The notes under the pieces are model-generated. The model did no database searches. It worked only from the letters and a program-made list of their open reading frames with translations, and had not been told where the DNA came from. From positions 39,406-103,405 of the forward strand of contig JBAZMK010000003.1 of assembly GCA_041649755.1 (NCBI GenBank): a stretch of 64,000 bases of DNA, written 5' to 3'. Position numbers and translations under genes: made by a program. Positions 41,601 to 50,538 of the stretch are shown piece by piece. This DNA comes from JAGVXH01 sp041649755 (GTDB taxonomy: Archaea > Nanobdellota > Nanobdellia > Pacearchaeales > GW2011-AR1). How positions within the stretch are numbered: position 1 is the first letter of the stretch; the number at the start of each line of letters is the position of its first letter.

Positions 41601-42304
41601 AGGCTCCTTCTTCTACAAGAGGGTATGTCTGTAGAGATGTCTTACCCATAGCTTCATTTGAAAACGTATTTTATATAAGATGTCAAGACCAACCTTGGTT
41701 AGAAGAAATGGATAGGGGTAGTGAGAGAAATGCTAATACTCAAAGTATGGAGTATAAATTAAATAAACCTGAAAGCAGAATAGCGATAGAAGGGGTTGTG
41801 CCTAATGAAGATTTTAGGACTTCTACTGAATTTACTACAATAGAGATTTTAGTAACAACTTCTGGAGGAGGGAACATTCATACTTGTTCTTACTCAATGT
41901 CGGGATATGAAAAAATGATAGAAATGTTTGAAACTGGTTCAAGAACGCATAAACAAGTGATAAATATTCCTTCTGGGCTTAGTACAATTTACGTTGAATG
42001 CGAAGATGAAACAGGTGATTTTGCAAGGAGTGAAACTACCTTTGAAGCGATATTTGATGGTTCTTCGCCACAAATAACAAGGTTATGGCAAGAGGGAGAA
42101 AAGGTGTACTTTACTACAAGTGAAGAAGCTCAATGTAGTTATTCTAATAAGAATTGCGCATTTTTATGGAACAACAAAACGGAAACTCAGATTGAAGAAA
42201 CTCACTCAATAAAAATAATCAAGGGGCAGACATATTATATCCGATGTAAGGACGAATTTGGGAATCTTCCTTCGGGGTGTTCAATATCTTTTACTCCTAT
42301 TTGA
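38693..42304 (+). CDS. Giant Cys-rich surface protein with hydrophobic mid-section
   Basis: About 1203 residues from the ATG at 38693, overlapping the pilin-like gene by ATGA; a few codons upstream begin with TTG. An N-terminal membrane helix is followed by about 500 residues with dozens of paired cysteines (G-C-C, C-V-L). A Gly/Ala-rich multi-helix hydrophobic region (about 590-725) and a C-terminal set of repeats with T-D-E-P-A-Q-C-K and Y-Y-I-R-C-K-D follow. The halves match the separate genes at 43092 and 45899. Likely an external structural protein. Confidence 0.75.
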   Translation: MKLEKRRIIAGTEILLMIISTFAFSYFVYSSRSFFNENYSNREEKLLSKILLGFYEKMKSPVFKMVSAQQAGCCSLSIDSKRCLTSYESDCSGQFAEGVLCSSTSFCVKGCCYDEEKGIYDKNVLRSDCKGSWNSDPNCNLPGAKKGCCVLGGSTSFLTEGQCRTESLWRGVELDWRNELNELQCVLLSSTQKGGACVIGLKECKFVTEASCLGYGGDFHEGYLCTAEGLNTTCERTIQTTCVEGKDGVYFVDSCGNIANIYDFSKMNDQSYWEKVIPLEQSCGATDSDGNSESNTCGNCNRFLGGICASASADNFKVNSGNFYCKSTSCMFKGETYKNGESWCVYDGKIGDGDDVVGSRHWRYVCNNGEIQVEPCADYRNQICIQSNSFDYEGEDIEFRTSSCVTNNWRECISLNSEEGGIEKCAETLNCEVKSVDIDRKFSFDVCTPKYPAGFDLDDPRYSETAESICGMASQTCTVVYEPKLTGGCEIKYNGDCLTEEFTQKMNEFCTSLGDCGGSVNIAGEYSENYKVTRAPKLSDSWVNKLKQLANPVPGQKAEVEDYTEYLKAAGVIKDGTDEENYDVTNDLMSVGTGVAGIGYAIGVYATGSLTLAGLSGVASMSSFWAAVNGVSALQTTVAPFAGVMIGIGIGFVAGSYLAKALGLAPLGSILMSIGGGVVGGVLGYEFIMETTLNPIFFWVGVALIVISFFFGGSDCEPKTVTFECKPWTPPTGGSDCEKCNGDPLKPCTEYRCESLGAGCELINKGTGNELCIHSNKDDLTPPKLQPQYGIISETEKYGEISEGGFTISKTDGSCLEAYTDILFGINTDEPAQCKYDFEKKSFSEMNFDFGSNLFEYNHTMNFNLPDPSHGESKGATWNGELAFYVICQDSNGNKNPNSYVIDMCVNQGPDKTPPRIRTIEPENSKLISFNSTEEEVKVITNELSTCKWDTSDKDYSLMANEMVCEDSLEAPSSTRGYVCRDVLPIASFENVFYIRCQDQPWLEEMDRGSERNANTQSMEYKLNKPESRIAIEGVVPNEDFRTSTEFTTIEILVTTSGGGNIHTCSYSMSGYEKMIEMFETGSRTHKQVINIPSGLSTIYVECEDETGDFARSETTFEAIFDGSSPQITRLWQEGEKVYFTTSEEAQCSYSNKNCAFLWNNKTETQIEETHSIKIIKGQTYYIRCKDEFGNLPSGCSISFTPI

Positions 42305-42348
42305 TGCAGGATAATAGAATTTATAAATAAAGAATAATTAAAATAAAG

Positions 42349-43101
42349 ATGGAAAAAAGGTTGGGGAAAAAGGGGCAGGTGACAATTTTTATTATTCTTG
42401 GTATCGTGATTATTGCAGGAGTTCTTGTTTTCTTTTTTTGGATTAAACCTAATTATATTAGTGAGGAATCAGGTGCATTGGGTTTTGAAGGGTGCATCAA
42501 AACAGCGATACGGAAATCTGTTATTGAATTAGAAAAGAATGCAGGTTACATAAATCCTGAGTTTACCTATAATGATAAAGGAGAAAAGATTGTTTATTTA
42601 TGTTACACTAATGAGTATTATCAATCCTGCGTTGTGCAGGTTCCTTTTTTGAAACAGCATTTTGAAGAAAATTTAAGAAAAGCGACACTTGCCGAAGTTG
42701 AGGTGTGTTACGAAGATTCTGTTTCTGAATTAAGGGATGAAGGTTATGAAGTCGTTGAGGGAAAAATAAATTACAATGTTTCAATAGAACCTGAAGCAGT
42801 AGGAGTTTTCATTGAAGCACCAACTTCTGTGGGCTCTCAAAAGTTCTCGCGATTTAATGTAAAGATTAATTCTCCTTTATATGATATTTTAATGATTTCC
42901 ACTTCAGTTTTACAATTTGAGGCAAGATACGGCGACACGGATACAGATTCTTTAAATGACTTTTATCCTGATTATTTTGTTTCAAAGATGAAAATGAGTG
43001 AAGGGACAACAATCTATAAAGTTACAAGTAAAATTTTCGAGGATGAATTTAAATTTGCGAGCAGGAGCATAGTTTTCCCTGCAGGATATGGATGGGAATA
43101 A
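42349..43101 (+). CDS. Pilin-like membrane protein with KKGQ leader (duplicate 2)
   Basis: A 250-residue paralogue of 37923-38696 with the leader K-K-G-Q-V-T-I-F-I-I-L-G and a hydrophobic helix. The ectodomain keeps the cysteine pair (C-Y-T-N-E-Y-Y-Q-S-C) and the C-terminal D-E-F-K-F-A. A TATA-like TTTATAAATAAAG lies about 30 nt upstream, so the second module has its own promoter. Its end overlaps the 584-residue gene by 10 bp. Confidence 0.75.
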   Translation: MEKRLGKKGQVTIFIILGIVIIAGVLVFFFWIKPNYISEESGALGFEGCIKTAIRKSVIELEKNAGYINPEFTYNDKGEKIVYLCYTNEYYQSCVVQVPFLKQHFEENLRKATLAEVEVCYEDSVSELRDEGYEVVEGKINYNVSIEPEAVGVFIEAPTSVGSQKFSRFNVKINSPLYDILMISTSVLQFEARYGDTDTDSLNDFYPDYFVSKMKMSEGTTIYKVTSKIFEDEFKFASRSIVFPAGYGWE

Positions 43102-44846
43102 AAACTAATTTTTTAACATTCTTATTTGTTGTCTTATTAATTGGAATAGTTTCATCGGATACGACACTATCTGAACCAAGCAGTTGCTGTGAGAAGACAT
43201 TGAATGGGGCTTATTGTATAAATACCAACCAGACAAATTGTGACCCTAATTTCAAGAGTTCAATGACTTCGTGTGAGACGACTTCTTATTGTAAACTTGG
43301 GACTTGTTATGATTCTTCTGAAGGAATCTGTATGGAAAATACCCCTCAGAGTGTTTGTATAAATAATGGCGGGACGTGGGATAGCAGAGAGTTGGAAGAG
43401 GTTCCTCAATGTCAGTTAGGTTGCTGTATAATCGCGGACCAAGCTGCGTTTGTTTCTTTAGTCAGGTGTAAAAGGCTTTCAAGCTTTTTTGGAGTAGAGA
43501 ACAATTATAGGACAGATATTACTTCAGAAATACAATGTATCGCGACAGCACAATCGCAGGATATGGGGGCTTGTGTCTACGAAAAAGAATATGAAAGAGT
43601 CTGTGAGTTTACGACTCGGGCAGACTGTGGAGCGGAGGAAAAAGTAGAGACTGCAAACACAACCTCTTCTGAAAAAACTTTTTATAAAGATTTATTATGT
43701 TCGGCTGAAGAACTAAATACTATATGTGCCCGACAGACTTCTACAACATGTTATAACGGAAAAGTTTACTGGTTTGATTCTTGTGGTAACCGAGAAAATG
43801 TTTATTCTTCCGACAAGGATAAAAGCTGGAATAATGGAAGAGTCTTGGAGCCTGATGAGGTTTGTTCGCCAAATGGCGGTTCAGATAAGAACTGTGGGAA
43901 CTGCGATTATCTTTTGGGAAGCAGATGCGCAGAGTGGGAAGGAAACATAGGAAAGCCTTCAGAAAGTGATTATTATTGTAAAAAAACTGAGTGCGTAGAC
44001 AGAAATGGAGATAAACGATTAAATGGGGAGAGTTGGTGTGTTTATGATGGAAATGTCGGAGGGGGGTTAGATAGTGTTGGTTCAAGATATTACAGAGAAA
44101 TTTGTGTTGACGGAGAAGTTGTAGTAGAACCCTGTGCTGAATACAGAAACGAGGTTTGCTTAGAAGGAGGGATAGAAACGAGTGAGGGGGTTTTTGGAAC
44201 GGCTGCGTGCAGAGTAAACAGGTGGCAGGACTGCACACAACAGACAGATTATGAAGATTGTACTAATATTGACAAGAGGGATTGTATGTGGCTTGAAAAG
44301 GTAGAGGGAACGGGGGTTCTTGGGAGTGAAAGTTCGGGTGATAGGACTACCGCTTATTCAAACCCTACGGCTGGTGAGACGACTTCTTTCACGAATCCTA
44401 CTGCAAGTGTAATCGCACCATTAACAGGGTTAGCAACAAGCACAGAAACAGACGATTCATATACTGGGGAAAACGGGGTGTGTGTTCCTCAATTCCCTCC
44501 AGGATTTAATTTCTGGAGCGATACGACTACACAACAGGTTTGCGGACAGGGAAGTGTTACTTGTACGGTTATAACTGAAAAAGACATATTTGGGAACGAA
44601 AAGGTTATTGAAGGAAAAGAATGCCTTGAAGAGCAGTGGGCTTTAGAGGCAAATAGAATTTGTACGGCACTTGGGGACTGCGGTGGTTACGTTAATTATG
44701 TAGGGGAGTATACAGATGATGGGTATGAATGGAAAGAAGACAAGAAAACTAAGGAATTCAGCCCGAACACAATAAATAAGATAGTTGGGGGGTTTACGGG
44801 AATGATTGTTAAAATGGTGACTGGGGGGTGGGATGAAGTTAATTGA
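43092..44846 (+). CDS. Cys-rich surface protein matching the N-half of the giant protein
   Basis: This 584-residue protein has a signal peptide (about 1-22) and a long Cys-rich region that aligns by motif with residues about 50-550 of the giant protein. Shared points are G-E-S-W-C-V-Y-D-G, V-G-S-R-(H/Y), A-(D/E)-Y-R-N and C-T-(S/A)-L-G-D-C-G-G. It stops shortly after that last motif (M-V-T-G-G-W-D-E-V-N). The hydrophobic and repeat parts are encoded in the separate gene at 45899. A Ser/Thr-rich insert lies near 415-450. Confidence 0.75.
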   Translation: MGIKTNFLTFLFVVLLIGIVSSDTTLSEPSSCCEKTLNGAYCINTNQTNCDPNFKSSMTSCETTSYCKLGTCYDSSEGICMENTPQSVCINNGGTWDSRELEEVPQCQLGCCIIADQAAFVSLVRCKRLSSFFGVENNYRTDITSEIQCIATAQSQDMGACVYEKEYERVCEFTTRADCGAEEKVETANTTSSEKTFYKDLLCSAEELNTICARQTSTTCYNGKVYWFDSCGNRENVYSSDKDKSWNNGRVLEPDEVCSPNGGSDKNCGNCDYLLGSRCAEWEGNIGKPSESDYYCKKTECVDRNGDKRLNGESWCVYDGNVGGGLDSVGSRYYREICVDGEVVVEPCAEYRNEVCLEGGIETSEGVFGTAACRVNRWQDCTQQTDYEDCTNIDKRDCMWLEKVEGTGVLGSESSGDRTTAYSNPTAGETTSFTNPTASVIAPLTGLATSTETDDSYTGENGVCVPQFPPGFNFWSDTTTQQVCGQGSVTCTVITEKDIFGNEKVIEGKECLEEQWALEANRICTALGDCGGYVNYVGEYTDDGYEWKEDKKTKEFSPNTINKIVGGFTGMIVKMVTGGWDEVN

Positions 44847-44903
44847 AACTATAAAGTAGTTACACATAGAAAACTTTAAATAGTTAAAGATTAGTAGTAT
44901 AAT

Positions 44904-45896
44904 ATGAAAAACCTAAGACAGATTGTAAAAAACAGCGCTGGAGCGGGATTAATTGGATTGGCTAGTTTAGTTGGTGGTTGCAATGATGCTTATATGCGTC
45001 CTTTTGCGAGGTCTGTTGGTGAATCTATAATTACCCAGGCAGCAGTTAGCACAGTTGATAGTTCAATAAGAAATGAAATTGAGGGTCCGAGGGCTCCTAC
45101 TACAAATGTTTATGTTCAGGAGTCTGGTAGTGGAAGTCAAGGAAGTTCAAATGTTCAGGGAAGTGTAAGTGCTCCACAAATTTACTCTACTGAAATATGG
45201 AATTTAGACAGAAATGAAAAAGAAGATATTGAAATTTATGGGGGTCCTGAGTTTATAAATAGTAGAATTAGTGATTATTTATGTAGTAAGGCAACCTCTG
45301 AAGACTGCTCAAAAAAAGGGTATAAGATTGTTCAAAAACTTAATGAAGCGCCTATTAAGATTAGAATAATAGATAGCCTTTATTCGGTGGAACTTTGGAA
45401 CTTAGATAGAAATGAAAGAGAAGATTTTAGAGGTTGTGGGGGGGTGGACTCTACAGATAGAAGTACATTTATAGGAGAAAGGAGTATCACAAAAGGGGTG
45501 GAACCTAATGTTGGTGGGGAGATTTACGATTATTTATGTGATAAATGGAAAGAAAATTCTTTAAATGGCAGAAGATATGAGATAATTCAAAAGTTGAACG
45601 GCACCCCTATTAGAAGCGGAGTGATAAACATAGAAGTGGAAGAGGTTCTCTCTGAAAAAAGTTATTGTGATGAAATGGGAAAGGGACTCTCAACAGGATT
45701 AAATTATTTTACTTATGAAAAGAAAAGAGATACAATAATGCGATTTAAACATTCTGATAGAGCTTCTTCTTTCCTTTCCAAACCCCTTAAATCTGAAATT
45801 ATTGAACAAAAGAGAGAAAGAAAGTTATGTGGCTTTCCCTTCCATAACATGAATAAATCAATATATGATAGGGTTATTGAAAGAAAAATAAGATAA
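44904..45896 (+). CDS. Lipoprotein with duplicated domain, inserted between the split halves
   Basis: This 330-residue protein has a signal ending L-A-S-L-V-G-G-C-N, a lipobox with Cys at about residue 26, so it is probably a lipid-anchored surface protein. The body holds two copies of a domain with the motif W-N-L-D-R-N-E-(K/R)-E-D and Y-D-Y-L-C or S-D-Y-L-C. Its own TATA box is at about 44875-44884. It separates two genes that are fused in the paralogous module upstream, which suggests insertion. Function unknown. Confidence 0.7.
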   Translation: MKNLRQIVKNSAGAGLIGLASLVGGCNDAYMRPFARSVGESIITQAAVSTVDSSIRNEIEGPRAPTTNVYVQESGSGSQGSSNVQGSVSAPQIYSTEIWNLDRNEKEDIEIYGGPEFINSRISDYLCSKATSEDCSKKGYKIVQKLNEAPIKIRIIDSLYSVELWNLDRNEREDFRGCGGVDSTDRSTFIGERSITKGVEPNVGGEIYDYLCDKWKENSLNGRRYEIIQKLNGTPIRSGVINIEVEEVLSEKSYCDEMGKGLSTGLNYFTYEKKRDTIMRFKHSDRASSFLSKPLKSEIIEQKRERKLCGFPFHNMNKSIYDRVIERKIR

Positions 45897-45898
45897 AA

Positions 45899-48115
45899 AT
45901 GCAAAAAAAAGAGGTAAAAAAAAGAGAAAGTTTTAGAGCTTACGGGATAATTTTAAATCTAATTATCTCTACAATTGCATTTTCGTTTTTAATAGGGTTA
46001 GGTACTCCTCTTACTGAAGGTGCCCCTTATAGAAAGATTTCTTCTCTTCCAAATCCTACTACTGGAACTGGTGAGGCGGCTAAATTATTAAGTCATACAG
46101 GAAAATTAACTGATAAAGGAAAAGTATACATTGAAAAAATCTTTCCAGATTTTAGCGGAGAAAGTGCCTATGGGGGAATGGAATATACTCTCAAAGAGAC
46201 GGCACAAGGGGGTTTTGAGTTAACTTCCAAAGGAAATACCCTTTCCTTAACAAGTTCACAAGGAGAGCAGTTTCTTAATAGTGAGGGGCTACAAATTGAG
46301 AATGTGAAAAGCGAGAACTTTATATCTAAATTACTCGGACTTAATGCAGGAAGTGGAGCAGATGCCATTGTTTCTGGGGCTCAGTGGGCAGGGATTGCTT
46401 ATGGGATTGGTTATATGATTGGGAGTTTGTTTGGAATGAGCGATGAAAATACTCAGGCGTTGTCTACTGCTATGGCAACGGGAGCAGGTGCTTATAAGGC
46501 ACTTAGTACTTGGCATGTAACGGAAGGACATGGGTTAGTTAGCCCTCTTACAGGGATAGCTATTGGGGTAATCGTTTTTGCTGTTATGTACAAAGATACT
46601 GATACGCAAATTGTGACTTTTGATTGCTTGACTTGGCAGGCACCGACAGGAGGAAATGACTGTGAGCTTTGTAATGATGATACTTTGCCCTGTTCAGAAT
46701 ATAGGTGTAAAAGTCTTGGGCAAAATTGTGAGTTAGTTAACGCTGGAACAGACCAAGAAATGTGTGTTAATGTGAATCCACGAGATGTTAATCCACCAGT
46801 AATTTATCCAAATGAGGGGGAACTTAGTGAGGGTCATAAATATACTAATGTTAAGACTTCACCTCCAGGACCTGGATTTGAGGTAGTTAATCTAAATAGC
46901 ACTGATGGGTGTTTACAGGCATTTACGCCATTGAAATTCGGAGTAAATACAGATGAACCTGCACAATGCAAGATTGATTTTAATCACACAACCAGCTTTG
47001 ATGAGATGGTTTCATTTATGGGGGGGGGTAATCTTTATGCTTATAATCATACAGAGCAATTCTCGCTACCTGGCGCTAAAGTTCTTGAAGGCTCAGGTTT
47101 AATCTTAGAGAATGGGAAAGATATAACTTTCTACGTAAGATGCAAAGATAAAAATGGGAATGAGAATTCTGCAGAATATGCGGTTAAATTATGTGTTGAC
47201 CCAAGCCCAGACACAACGGCTCCAATTGTTAAAGCGACTTCAGTAATGAATGAAGGGTGTGTTGCGGAGAATCAGGATTCTGTTGATGTAGATTTCTACA
47301 CTAATGAGCCTGCAAACTGCAGATGGAGTTTTGACGACCAGAGTTATGAGAATATGCAGAACCAGATGACTTGTTCTAACCAGTTATATCAGATTAATTC
47401 AAATCAGCTTTTCACGTGCAAGACTTCTTTGACTGGAATAACAAGAGAAGGAACGACTTATTATGTAAGATGCGAGGACCAACCAGAGGCGGATGTGAAC
47501 GACAGGAATAGAAACAGAGAGAGTTTTGTATTTAGTCTTAGAGGAAGCACGGCTTTGAAAGTTAGTAAATTGCTTCCAAATGGAACGATATTTTCGGCAG
47601 TTAATCCTGCACCCGTAGAACTATATGTTCAGACGTTATTCGGATGCAACAACGGGCAGTCAATATGTTATTATTCCACAACAGGAGATGAAGGGGATTT
47701 CATAATGTTCTTTGATACAAACAACGAAGACGGAATAAGCACTCAGAAGCAGAGTTTAAGTGCGGGGGGTCATAAATATTATGTAAAATGTGTAGATTCC
47801 GGCGGGAACCTCGTCATTGATAATATAGAATTCAATTTAGAGATTGACACAAGTGCACCAGTAATTGCGAGAATTTACGAAGAGGAAAATATGTTAAAAG
47901 TTATAACGGTCAGAGAGAGTGAGTGTGCTTATAGTTTCGCAAACTGTGACTTCACATTTGAAGAGGGAACAATCATGCCCTATGCGAATTCAACAACCCA
48001 TGTAGCTGAATGGGACAAAGACAAAACTTATTACATTAAATGCAGAGACGAGTTCAGAAGTGAGGACGCAGATTGTTCTGCCGTCGTCCGTCCAAGTGAA
48101 AATCTTTTTGGTTAA
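45899..48115 (+). CDS. Surface protein matching the C-half of the giant protein
   Basis: This 738-residue protein has a basic start and an N-terminal membrane helix (about 17-36), then a Gly-rich hydrophobic region (about 150-235) and a repeat region. It matches the C-half of the giant protein, for example T-F-(E/D)-C, P-T-G-G-(S/N)-D-C-E and N-T-D-E-P-A-Q-C-K. The N-terminal 120 residues are not found in the giant protein. It starts 2 bp after the lipoprotein gene's stop. Confidence 0.75.
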   Translation: MQKKEVKKRESFRAYGIILNLIISTIAFSFLIGLGTPLTEGAPYRKISSLPNPTTGTGEAAKLLSHTGKLTDKGKVYIEKIFPDFSGESAYGGMEYTLKETAQGGFELTSKGNTLSLTSSQGEQFLNSEGLQIENVKSENFISKLLGLNAGSGADAIVSGAQWAGIAYGIGYMIGSLFGMSDENTQALSTAMATGAGAYKALSTWHVTEGHGLVSPLTGIAIGVIVFAVMYKDTDTQIVTFDCLTWQAPTGGNDCELCNDDTLPCSEYRCKSLGQNCELVNAGTDQEMCVNVNPRDVNPPVIYPNEGELSEGHKYTNVKTSPPGPGFEVVNLNSTDGCLQAFTPLKFGVNTDEPAQCKIDFNHTTSFDEMVSFMGGGNLYAYNHTEQFSLPGAKVLEGSGLILENGKDITFYVRCKDKNGNENSAEYAVKLCVDPSPDTTAPIVKATSVMNEGCVAENQDSVDVDFYTNEPANCRWSFDDQSYENMQNQMTCSNQLYQINSNQLFTCKTSLTGITREGTTYYVRCEDQPEADVNDRNRNRESFVFSLRGSTALKVSKLLPNGTIFSAVNPAPVELYVQTLFGCNNGQSICYYSTTGDEGDFIMFFDTNNEDGISTQKQSLSAGGHKYYVKCVDSGGNLVIDNIEFNLEIDTSAPVIARIYEEENMLKVITVRESECAYSFANCDFTFEEGTIMPYANSTTHVAEWDKDKTYYIKCRDEFRSEDADCSAVVRPSENLFG

Positions 48116-48116
48116 T

Positions 48117-48602
48117 ATGGATAAAAAAGCTCAACAAACGATGAGTATGCCTTTTGGGATTATCTTCGCGATTTTTTTGATAGTTGTTTTTGTGGTTGTC
48201 GCTTTCTTTGCTATAAAAGGCTTCCTTGATATTGGAGAGTCATCAGAAGTAGGGTTATTTTATCAGGATTTACAAGAAGCGATAGATAGGGCAAGAAGTT
48301 CTCAGACAAGTGAATTTGAATTTGAGATTAATCTGCCTAAAGAAGTTGAGTTTATTTGCTTTGCAAATTTGTCGGCTAAGATAACTGCAAACACTGAAAA
48401 ATATGAACTAATAGAAATGTACAAGGTCTATGAAGCAAATGTGTTTCTTTTACCTCCAGAATCTGCAGATAGCCCTTGGAAAAATTTAGACAACATAAAT
48501 ATTACAAAAATTACTGAAAAGCAAAACCCTTATTGTGTTCCATCTTCTAAAAATTTAGTTATAAAAAAGAGTTTTTACGACCGGCTTGTGAGTATAGAAT
48601 AA
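48117..48602 (+). CDS. Pilin-like protein with KKAQQ leader
   Basis: About 161 residues from the ATG at 48117, two bases after the previous stop. It starts M-D-K-K-A-Q-Q-T-M-S, followed by a long hydrophobic helix (about 14-36). This is a class III signal with Ala in place of Gly before the cleavage point. The ectodomain contains a cysteine (F-I-C-F-A) and a C-terminal C-V-P-S. Probably a minor pilin of the cluster. Confidence 0.7.
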   Translation: MDKKAQQTMSMPFGIIFAIFLIVVFVVVAFFAIKGFLDIGESSEVGLFYQDLQEAIDRARSSQTSEFEFEINLPKEVEFICFANLSAKITANTEKYELIEMYKVYEANVFLLPPESADSPWKNLDNINITKITEKQNPYCVPSSKNLVIKKSFYDRLVSIE

Positions 48603-48636
48603 GAGAATTTAAAAAAAGGTTTAACTTATAATTTTA

Positions 48637-49572
48637 ATGAGTAAAAGGGGAGAGTTTAATTTTGTCTGGCTTTTTGCGATAATAGCAGGTGGGGCGATTT
48701 TAATTTTAGCTGTTTACGGAGCATTTAAGTTTAGCGAAACACAAAAATATGAAGGTGATACTGAAATTGCAAAGTCCTTAGCAACGCTAACCGACCCTAT
48801 GCAAGCAGGCTTTGCCGAAGGAAGTTATGGGAAAATTTTATTTAATCAAGAGACGCGGATAAGGAACATCTGTTTTGAAGAAGGTCTTGGAAAGAATGAT
48901 ATTTCTATTTCAACGGAATCTGGAGTTGGAGAAAGATGGGGAGAATATGGGGGGGCGATTTCTGTTCATAATAAATATATATTTTCGGACGGAATAAATC
49001 AAGGAAAAGAATTTTATGTATTTTCAAAACCTTTTGAATTCCCTTACAAAGTAAGTGATATGATATTTTTGACTGAAAAGGAATATTGTTTCACTAACGC
49101 TCCAAAAGAGATTAGTGAAGAGGTCAGCCTTTTGAAAATTCCAAATATAAGAATAGACAACTGCTCAGAAGGAGATACTATCGTTTGTTTCGGTCTTGGA
49201 AAAAACTGCGACATTAATGTTTATGGTGCTTGTATGGAGAATTGCAACTCCGTTTACGATGAAGGAACTGTAGAGAAAAACGGCGAAGTGATGAAATACG
49301 CGGGCAACCTTCTTTATGGGGCAATATTTTCTGAAAAAGAAATTTATGGCTGCAATGTAAAACGGCTTCTTCAAAGAACTGGGAAGATTGCAGAGTTGCT
49401 GAATGAGAAAGCTGATTTAATGAATGCGCGGGATTGTAGTACAAATTTACAAGTAGATATAAATGTGTGGAGAGGGCTTACTCAAAATGCTACTGCAGAG
49501 GATATTATCTCTCTAAATCAAATTGCCAAAAATTTAAACAGACGAAATGTGGAGCAATGTTCGCTATGGTAA
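48637..49572 (+). CDS. Membrane-anchored ectodomain protein of the pilin-like cluster
   Basis: This 311-residue protein starts M-S-K-R-G-E-F-N-F-V-W-L-F, with R-G-E as a prepilin-like cleavage point and a hydrophobic helix (about 9-28). The ectodomain has about 10 cysteines, including C-S-E-G, C-F-G-L-G-K-N-C and G-A-C-M-E-N-C. A TATA-like GAATTTAAAAAAAGG lies about 30 nt upstream. It overlaps the next gene by 7 bp. Confidence 0.7.
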   Translation: MSKRGEFNFVWLFAIIAGGAILILAVYGAFKFSETQKYEGDTEIAKSLATLTDPMQAGFAEGSYGKILFNQETRIRNICFEEGLGKNDISISTESGVGERWGEYGGAISVHNKYIFSDGINQGKEFYVFSKPFEFPYKVSDMIFLTEKEYCFTNAPKEISEEVSLLKIPNIRIDNCSEGDTIVCFGLGKNCDINVYGACMENCNSVYDEGTVEKNGEVMKYAGNLLYGAIFSEKEIYGCNVKRLLQRTGKIAELLNEKADLMNARDCSTNLQVDINVWRGLTQNATAEDIISLNQIAKNLNRRNVEQCSLW

Positions 49573-50063
49573 AAAAATCTGCACAAATGAAAATTCAACA
49601 GATGGCTTTTATGATACTCGCAGTTTTCCTTTTTTTTATACTTGTTGGGCTTTTCTTTCTTTCAATTGAGTTGAGAGGCATCAAACAAAAAGCTACGATT
49701 TTAAATGAAGAGGTAGTTATATCTTCCCTCCAAGTCATTTCAGATATGACTGAACTGAGTTATGACTCAAAAGAATCATTAACGTTAGATGAAGATAAAT
49801 TAAGGGTCTTACCTACAATTTCAGAGTATGATTCTTTTTGGGGCGTTTCTTCTATAAAAGTTTATAAGATTTATCCTGCGAGAGAGATTATAAAATGTCC
49901 TGCACAAAACTGCAATTATTATGAGATTTACGATAATGGACAGAAAAATGTTAAAGAGTATTCTACTTTTATTTCAATATGCAAAAAAGTTAAAGAATTA
50001 GGCTACGTTTATGACAGATGCGAAATTGGAAAAATCTCTGTGGGGGTGAAGATAGATGAATAA
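49566..50063 (+). CDS. Pilin-like membrane protein with KKSAQ leader
   Basis: About 165 residues from the ATG at 49566; an upstream ATG at 49557 is possible. The leader K-K-S-A-Q-M-K-I-Q-Q precedes a 22-residue hydrophobic helix. A small ectodomain with a Cys pair (C-P-A-Q-N-C) follows. It overlaps both neighbours, which implies co-translation of the last three genes. Probably a minor pilin. Confidence 0.65.
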   Translation: MVKKSAQMKIQQMAFMILAVFLFFILVGLFFLSIELRGIKQKATILNEEVVISSLQVISDMTELSYDSKESLTLDEDKLRVLPTISEYDSFWGVSSIKVYKIYPAREIIKCPAQNCNYYEIYDNGQKNVKEYSTFISICKKVKELGYVYDRCEIGKISVGVKIDE

Positions 50064-50538
50064 AAAGGCTCAGCAGGAAATGGTTGGTTTTGTTCTGATA
50101 GTTGTAGTCGTAGTTGTGGGCTTGATGATTTATTTAGTGATTTCGCTGAAAAGTGAAGGGGGTGAAAGAACGAGCGTTCAGGCAGATAATATATTAGATT
50201 CTATAATGAAAATGACGACCGAATGTGCTCCTGTTTTTGAACCTGATTATGACGATTATGAGGAATTATTCGGAAGCTGTTACGCAAATGAAGTCTGTTC
50301 TAATCTTAACAACAAAAAGGCGTGTGATTATCTTAATGAGAGTTTAAGTGATGTTTTAGAAGGAATAATAAAAAGTGAAGCCGAAATAAATTATTATAAA
50401 TTTGAATTATTTGTTAAAGACGGTGCGGGTTTGTTAGAGATAAAACAAGGGAACTGCACAGGGAGTATTACAGGGGCGCAGAGACAGACTTCAAAAAATT
50501 CTCAGGTTATTACGACCAGAATAACTATTTGTAGTTAA
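50056..50538 (+). CDS. Pilin-like protein with KKAQQE leader, last gene of cluster
   Basis: This 160-residue protein starts M-N-K-K-A-Q-Q-E-M-V-G-F-V-L-I-V. The glutamate five residues after the cut site is the residue required for assembly in type IV pilins. The hydrophobic helix covers about 10-30. The ectodomain has paired Cys (C-Y-A-N-E-V-C, C-T-G). It overlaps the preceding gene by 8 bp. No ATPase or platform protein of a pilus is in the window. Confidence 0.7.
   Translation: MNKKAQQEMVGFVLIVVVVVVGLMIYLVISLKSEGGERTSVQADNILDSIMKMTTECAPVFEPDYDDYEELFGSCYANEVCSNLNNKKACDYLNESLSDVLEGIIKSEAEINYYKFELFVKDGAGLLEIKQGNCTGSITGAQRQTSKNSQVITTRITICS

Noticed and set aside
43741..44238. Reverse frame rich in His and Cys inside the Cys-rich gene at 43092
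   Set aside because: This is the mirror image of Cys/Gly/Glu codons in the real gene. No start signals are present.
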